A stretch of 64,000 nt of DNA. It comes from Orthonyx spaldingii. Taxonomy: Eukaryota > Chordata > Aves > Passeriformes > Orthonychidae. Below are positions 58,301 to 64,000 of the stretch, piece after piece. The position numbers were made by a program, and so were the translations under genes. The stretch is taken from the NCBI GenBank assembly GCA_013397795.1, contig VZTJ01000523.1, forward strand, positions 2,476,132-2,540,131. Reading direction: 5' to 3'. Every line of letters begins with the position of its first letter. The first letter of the stretch is position 1. The notes under the pieces were generated by a model. The model was not told where the DNA came from. It saw only the letters and a list, made by a program, of their open reading frames with translations, and ran no database searches.

Positions 58301-61300
58301 GGCCAGGAGCACTGCCCTGCAGAGACAGCTTCAAGACACATTCCAGGAAATGTCACAGCTCCATACTCCGCTTCCACCTCCCTCTATTCCTTCTGCTTTT
58401 CTCACAGGTGGTTGGAAATTCATCGCTGGAGCCTCACAGACAATCCACACATCAATCCCCACGGATGACCTCAGCTGGCAGCTGCTCCAGTCCCATTTTC
58501 AGCCTCTGGAGCCACCAGCCCCTTCTCCAGAGCAGGGGAATGGCAGCCAGCACTCCTGGAGTGGAGCTTTTGGAAGGGCCCCCGAAATTCCTCACTCCCA
58601 GCAGCCTCCAGCACCAGGCACAGTAGCAGTGAAGGCAGTGAGGAGGATTTTTCATAGCAAAAGAAGGTGGGGAAGGTGGAAAGGAGCCAATTTGGGGTTT
58701 TTTTCTGCTTTCTCTTCCAAAGTGTCCCTGATAATTCTTCTCACAGGTTCTATCCCAGAGATCTGCTCTGCCAGCTGAGAAAGGCTCCTCGTGCCACTAC
58801 TTCACACGGAATATCAGTGCTTGGACCTTCCCTCTGAGGGTGGGAAACAGATCCGTGCCAATCTCAAACTGGAGATCATCAGCCCCAAACAAATAAGCAG
58901 ATTTCAGTAATGGATACAATGTGGAGGTTTCCTGGAGCAGCCAATATTTGAATTCCTCACAGCTGCATCTCTGCCTTTTGCTGGGTGGGTTTTCTTTTTC
59001 CTCTTTAGCCTGAAGTGCTCCCGACTGCCTCATGCCATGTGGCTGCTTCTTATTTGTATCCCAGACCTGATTCATGGCTCTGCTCTGATATAAAATATAT
59101 CAGACATAAAATGCTCATTGGAGTGCGGAGAGTCCCTTCTGCAGTGCTGAGGACACCGATCCGATGGGAAGGGGATGGTGCTCCAGCTCCAAGGTCTTTG
59201 TGGCTGGAAGAGGAGCCCCCAGTGCAGAGCAGGAGCCCCCAGGCCTCCATCAAGTGAAAAATAAAAAATAAAACAAATAAAGGGAATGGAAACAATCATG
59301 AGGAAAGGGGTTATTGTAGGAGAGAGCAAGTAAAAGAGGTTGTTTGGGGACAGGGAAGAAAATGCCAGATAGGAAAGAAATAGAGCTCTGAAAAGAGACA
59401 ATGGAGAACTGGAGTGAAACAATTGGAGTCCCATGTGGACAGGGAGCAGGCAGATCATGGATCATGGGCGAGCAGCTTTTCCCAAAGGTGCTGCAGCCTC
59501 CAGCACTCTCAGCCCAGGGATGGACATCAAACCTTCTGTGCACAGGGCTGAGGGAAATTTTGCTGCCAATGTGAAGGGAAATGGGTTTTTCACTCCCTAA
59601 AAGTGAAGTGGGGGGGAGTTAAAACAAGGGCAGAGGCCAGAAAAACAAGTGAACCTGTAACAAGGTGGGAAACCTGCTCCGTGTACCCAGCAGGAAGGAA
59701 AGAGCCCAAACAAAGGATGAGCATCACATTACACCTGACACAGGAATATTTCAGGTTGTGTCAGTCCTCCACTGCCGAGGGTTCACCTGCAGCTCCCCTG
59801 GATGTGCCCTTCAGAACAAGTTAAGAAAGAGATCAGCGTTTCAACAACTGAACTCTCAGCCTTTTGTCTGATGGAAAAAATCAATTCCAAATGTGGAGAT
59901 TTCAATACAGGCTATAATTTTGTTACAATTCAGATTTATTCTGCTTGCTTTCTTTCTGGTTATTTTTTTTGTCCTTCCCCTCCTCTGTGTTCTCCAGACA
60001 TTGGCTCTGGTGCCTGTTCTGCTCTCCAAGGACCTTTCACAGCTGAATTCCATGCAGGGAAATGAGCCCCTGCCCAGCCCAGGGAGTGAAATCCCCTCTT
60101 TGGGATAAAAACACAGGGTTCAGGTGCTTCTGCAGCATCTCGGAAATGTTCTCTTCATGCAGACCAGCAGGAAAGCACATCAGAGATGGTTTGTTAAACA
60201 GCTTCACTCTGATTTATAAGAGCCTTATAAATGAACTTACTTTGGCTTTCTCCTTTCATCACCAGAGCGAGGACGAGCATCCCCAGCTCTAACCTGTTTA
60301 AATGATGGTTGTTTTGATTTCTGAGGCTCCAGTTACTTGGGGCTGTGAGCACATTCCCAGGTCAACAGACCTGACCCAGCCCTGGTGTCCCTGTGACCGG
60401 CTCAGCTGGAGAATTGTCCCTGTATCCACCTGGGAGCGACTCTGCTCCTACTCCTGAGCCTTCCCACTGCTGACACGGCTGCTGCATCTTCTCTCTATGC
60501 TCTGGGGATGCTGCAAGGCCAGGGAGTGAGGCAGGATGGGCTCCATCCCACAGGGAGATCCTGTTTTCCCCAGCTGAGCGTTCTGCTCTGGAGCAGAAGC
60601 TCCAGCAGGTGCCACGTTGCTTCCCAAGGCCTCTGCTTGGACCTGCCCATTCCCAACACTTTCTTGAGGCACAGAGTTCTTCAGCCTGTTTGGATTTGGA
60701 GTTTTTTTCTCTTGTTTGCTTCTTGGCTTGGGGCAAGAGTTACAGATTTATGGGTAAACACAGCCAGTGTTTGGAACTGGACTCAAATGAGATGTTTGAT
60801 TCCTATCGGGGCCCTTGCTGAATAAGCTGAGGAGAAACGGAGCAGAAAGACCTTTGAGAAGGCAGGAAAGGTGTGTGGGAGAGACCAGGCAGGTGTTCCA
60901 CAGCCTTCTCCTCACTGTGGTGGTGCCAGTAGCTCCAGCCTGGGGCTAAGAGAAGTGAGCAACAGCTTCCTCACTCCAGGTTTTTACCACTTGCAGGTAT
61001 CCAGTGGCAAGGTGGGAGCTCCAGCACTCCCTCCTGCATGGGAGAGGGATGAGGGCGAGCTCAGCTTTTCCTCGCTGCTCACAGAAAGGTCTGCAGTGGG
61101 CCAGGGTTTAATTCCCTTTTCCAAACAGCCCCTGTTGTGCTTCCAGTCTGCAGGACGGGACAGAGGGAGGTGTGGGAGCAGCTCGAGGTCAGGACGTGCA
61201 GTGTTTGCTCTGGGCTCTGCCACATGACGAGTGAAGGAATCATAAACCAGGTGTTCCCCAGCACTGAACTTCATCCCTCACCACCTCCAGCAGCCATAAA

Positions 61301-61861
61301 CAGCAGCAATGTTTGTTGTGGGCTGAAGAGGGCTTTTGGTTTGGTTTTTATGGTGACTTTGTGCCAACAGGTTTGTGGATTCAGGGCTGGTGTTCAGTGG
61401 GGTTTTATGGGAGAAGCAGTCCCTGGTTTGGAGTGAGGGTTCTCCTGTTTGGAGAAAGAAGCACAGACAGCAAAATGTGGTGTCCACCTGCATCTTCACC
61501 CCCTGCCAGGCTTCCCTGCCAGTCCATGCTGGCCTGTCCATACTGATGCCAAGAGTCTTTATTTTCTTCTTAATGCATCTCTTTTTTTGCTGTAAGGCAC
61601 CACCAGAACTGAACCGGGACTGAAGACCACTGAGAGGGCAGAGAATATTGCTGTGAATATTACTGAAGAAAATCTCCAAACTTGGTGTAATTTCTTCACT
61701 TAAAATGACATCAATTTTAGAGACACAGAGGACAAAACTGGTCACTGGTGCTGGTACCACCCTGTGCCTCTGCAGGTGTCTGTTTGTTTAGTGGGTGTTT
61801 AATAACCCTAAATCATTGCTGCTGGTGTTGATTTGCTTCTGTGGTCCAACAGCAAAGAAAC
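55318..61861. other. Long intergenic stretch without a recognised gene or repeat
   Basis: 6.5 kb with no CR1 copy I can support. A CpG-containing patch at about 57555-57605 includes TGCGCATG, half of an NRF1 site, without other promoter evidence. The open frames of up to about 175 codons have no domain. Confidence 0.4.
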
Positions 61862-61987
61862 AACAGCTGGACAGGGCTTGGAACAACCTGGGATAGTGGA
61901 AGGTGTCCCTGCCAATGGCAGGGAGTGGAACTGGATGGGTTTTAAGGTCCCTTCCTACCAAACCATTCCGGGATTCTGCGATTCCGT
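61862..61987 (+). mobile_element. CR1 LINE fragment (3' end)
   Basis: 'agctggacagggcttggaac', 'aacctgggatagtggaaggt' and 'ggttttaaggtcccttccta' lead to 'accattccgggattctgcga' and 'ttcc'. Confidence 0.94.
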
Positions 61988-64000
61988 GGAACAGGGATGA
62001 GGGCACCTGCAGAGAGGCAGGTGTGTCTCGGCGACCTTTGAGCAAAACCCCTCAGGTTTTCAGCCCTCCCATCGTGCTGCTTTCCAAATCCACAGCCCAG
62101 AGCACTGGTTGACTCCCTCTGGAGCAGATCCCACAGCTGGAGAACGCACTCCGGGTGTTGGCGGAGCTGTGCCAACGCACACGGGTGGAAAACCTGCTCC
62201 AGCATCGCTGTTTGCTCCTGCAGATCCCAGCACAGCTCCCAGCAAAGTGCTGCTGGAGGGAAGTTTGCTTGCCAGGCTGCCCTGCCTCGCTCCCTCCTGG
62301 AGTGCACACAGCAGGAGTTTGTGTGCAGCCAGGGAAAGCCACGGGAATGCGTTCCAAGCCCGCGCTCGCAGCTCCCAGCGAAGGCAGGAGAGGGGAGCCT
62401 TTGCTAGACACGGGTTCAAATAATCAGAATCGTTATTATTGTAGCCAAAGGATGGAAAAACAAACATTTATATTATGGGCTGGAACTAAAACTCCAGGAC
62501 AGCTGCTAATCCCCCTGATAAGTGGGGTGTTGGCGTGAGGGGGTTGTGCATCCAGGGTTTTGCTATTCAAGCTGCCCAACACACGTTCAGCCTGGGATAT
62601 GTTGTAATTGCAATACTCCCCTTATCTTTCTTTTCTCCCTTCTCTGTCAAAGGTTTTTCTTTTCCATTTCTTTAATATTTTTCTTCCCCCCCCCCTTTAT
62701 TTTTATTAGCTCACCTACAGCAGTTGAATCAGCAATTTTAAAAAAATGAAATTGCAATTCCAAATTTTCTAGTGGAAGAATGAGCATGTTTTTGGCACTG
62801 CCTCTTGCCATTGTTCTGTTAAGACAGACTCTCCTTAATTCCCCTTTTCCATTTCAGAGCCTGTCCTTCCTTTATAAGCCCAGGTTTCTTCCCATTTGTC
62901 CTCTCTTTCCTCCCTCCTGACTCATTTCCACTTCCTATTTCTTTTCTCTTTCCCTTTCCTTTCACCAAGTGTTCTCTGATCTTATATTCTGCTATTTTTA
63001 ATTCTTCCTTCCCAGGCCTGTATCCACCCCTGACTCAGTGCCCTCTTCCTCTCCAGACTAAAGGACAGTCTGGGCAAAAATTTCCTCAAAATCCAACTTT
63101 TCCCAATCCAGCCGCAGCCTCTGCGTGTGGAACCCGCTGTCCTCACACGGTGCTTGTGGCTCTCCAGGAATTTCAAAATAGAGTTAAAGCTGCCCTCAGC
63201 CTTGTTCCATGTAATTCCTGACCCATTTAATCAGAGCCTTCCTCCCAGGCAGTTTGGTCACTGTGCTCCTCACGCCAAATATTCCTCCCGTGCGGCTTTT
63301 CCGTCTGGAACATCCCGCCTCTGCCTCCAGCCTCACCTCCCTTTCCAGTCCCAGCTGTAAAAAACAGCTTTCCCTCCCTGTCAGCCCGTGGCAGGCGGGG
63401 TGTAGGCAGCAAACATTGGGTCATTTCTTTTCCATGGTGTGGGAATAGTTGTCGCACTTGGAGCAGTCGGAGTTTTAAAGGAGCCCTGGAGCCTGTGGGA
63501 TGTGGGCAGGTTTGAGATCTCTCATCCCGAGGCTCACTGGAAACGAGCTGATAGTCCATAAGTTTTTCCACCAGTTTGCTGGAATGACCAGTGAGCACCT
63601 TGGTAGGATACAAGATCCCTTTAAAATGGAAATTTAAGGGGGAAAAATTGATCTAATGAAAGGCTGGGGGAAAGGGAAAAGGATTTTTCTGCACTGCGTT
63701 ATTACCTACAAAGGAATTCTTGTCCTAATCAAAGCTGGGGGGTCCAGGAGCTTTCAGAGCAAAGAATGCTCAGCATTCCCCCCGCCAAGGACCTCCTTTG
63801 TTCTGGATATCAGGCACAGGACATCACCACGGGGGATCACAACCACCACCAGTCACAACTTGTAAGGTTTAGCTGGCAATGGATAAATACTGAGCCTGGA
63901 AAGTCAAAACAGTCCTTGAATCTCTGCTTTGAGCAGCAAAGTTCATTCGGTGCAAAGTGTTTCAGATTTCCAAATCACATCTGGTGGGTCTCTTTCAGGA
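61988..64000. other. Intergenic to the right edge, nothing recognised
   Basis: It contains a C10 run at 62686-62695 within a T/C-rich stretch (62630-63010). No exon or mobile element supported. Confidence 0.4.

Noticed and set aside
1..64000. tRNA, rRNA, snRNA genes and CRISPR arrays
   Set aside because: No cloverleaf with A/B boxes, no conserved RNA core and no spaced direct repeats were seen; a covariance-model scan would be needed to exclude small RNAs such as miRNAs.

Overview
The window reads as vertebrate nuclear DNA, most likely from a bird and probably a passerine. The evidence is at least two dozen 5'-truncated CR1 retroposon fragments with the avian 3' tail (ATTCCATGATTCC-like), one compact ERV solo LTR, moderate GC with isolated CpG islands, intron-bearing gene structure, and one unmistakable vertebrate receptor gene. 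It is gene-poor: only two protein-coding loci can be supported, and most open frames are chance or repeat-derived. CYSLTR1 lies on human Xq21, and that part of the X corresponds to chicken 4p / passerine 4A. The chromosomal placement is therefore an inference from known synteny, not something visible here.

Layout. 1-560 is a CpG island at the left edge, possibly the promoter of a gene outside the window. 0.6-27 kb is intergenic DNA with many CR1 fragments, a ~220-bp (TCC)n tract at 21.7-21.95 kb, an exact CTCF core match at 24.1 kb and a 19-bp minisatellite at 26.6 kb. 27.75-28.45 kb (minus strand) holds an intact 231-codon reading frame for a degenerate class A GPCR-like membrane protein with about five membrane segments. 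It keeps D2.50, W4.50 and the proline after the DRY position, but the DRY arginine, the TM3 cysteine and any clear TM6-TM7 are missing. 28.5-46.4 kb is intergenic and contains a complete minus-strand 234-bp solo LTR (34286-34519) with 6-bp target-site duplications.

46.4-52.5 kb is the CYSLTR1 locus. It has a CpG-island promoter with GC boxes, a candidate non-coding first exon ending at a GTAAGG donor, a 26-base assembly gap abutting a G-rich TGGGAC hexamer array, a ~2.7-kb intron carrying CR1 copies (one apparently nested in another), and a single coding exon (49420-50457, 345 aa) followed by a 3' UTR with a polyadenylation signal at 52490. 52.5-64 kb is intergenic with two further CR1 fragments.

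The two genes are both rhodopsin-class receptor relatives on opposite strands. CYSLTR1 senses cysteinyl leukotrienes on leukocytes and smooth muscle and belongs to the P2Y-like (delta) group. The minus-strand gene has no assignable function; its intracellular loop 2 resembles the same group, so it could be a decayed or repurposed relative of the P2Y-like cluster known near CYSLTR1 in vertebrates.
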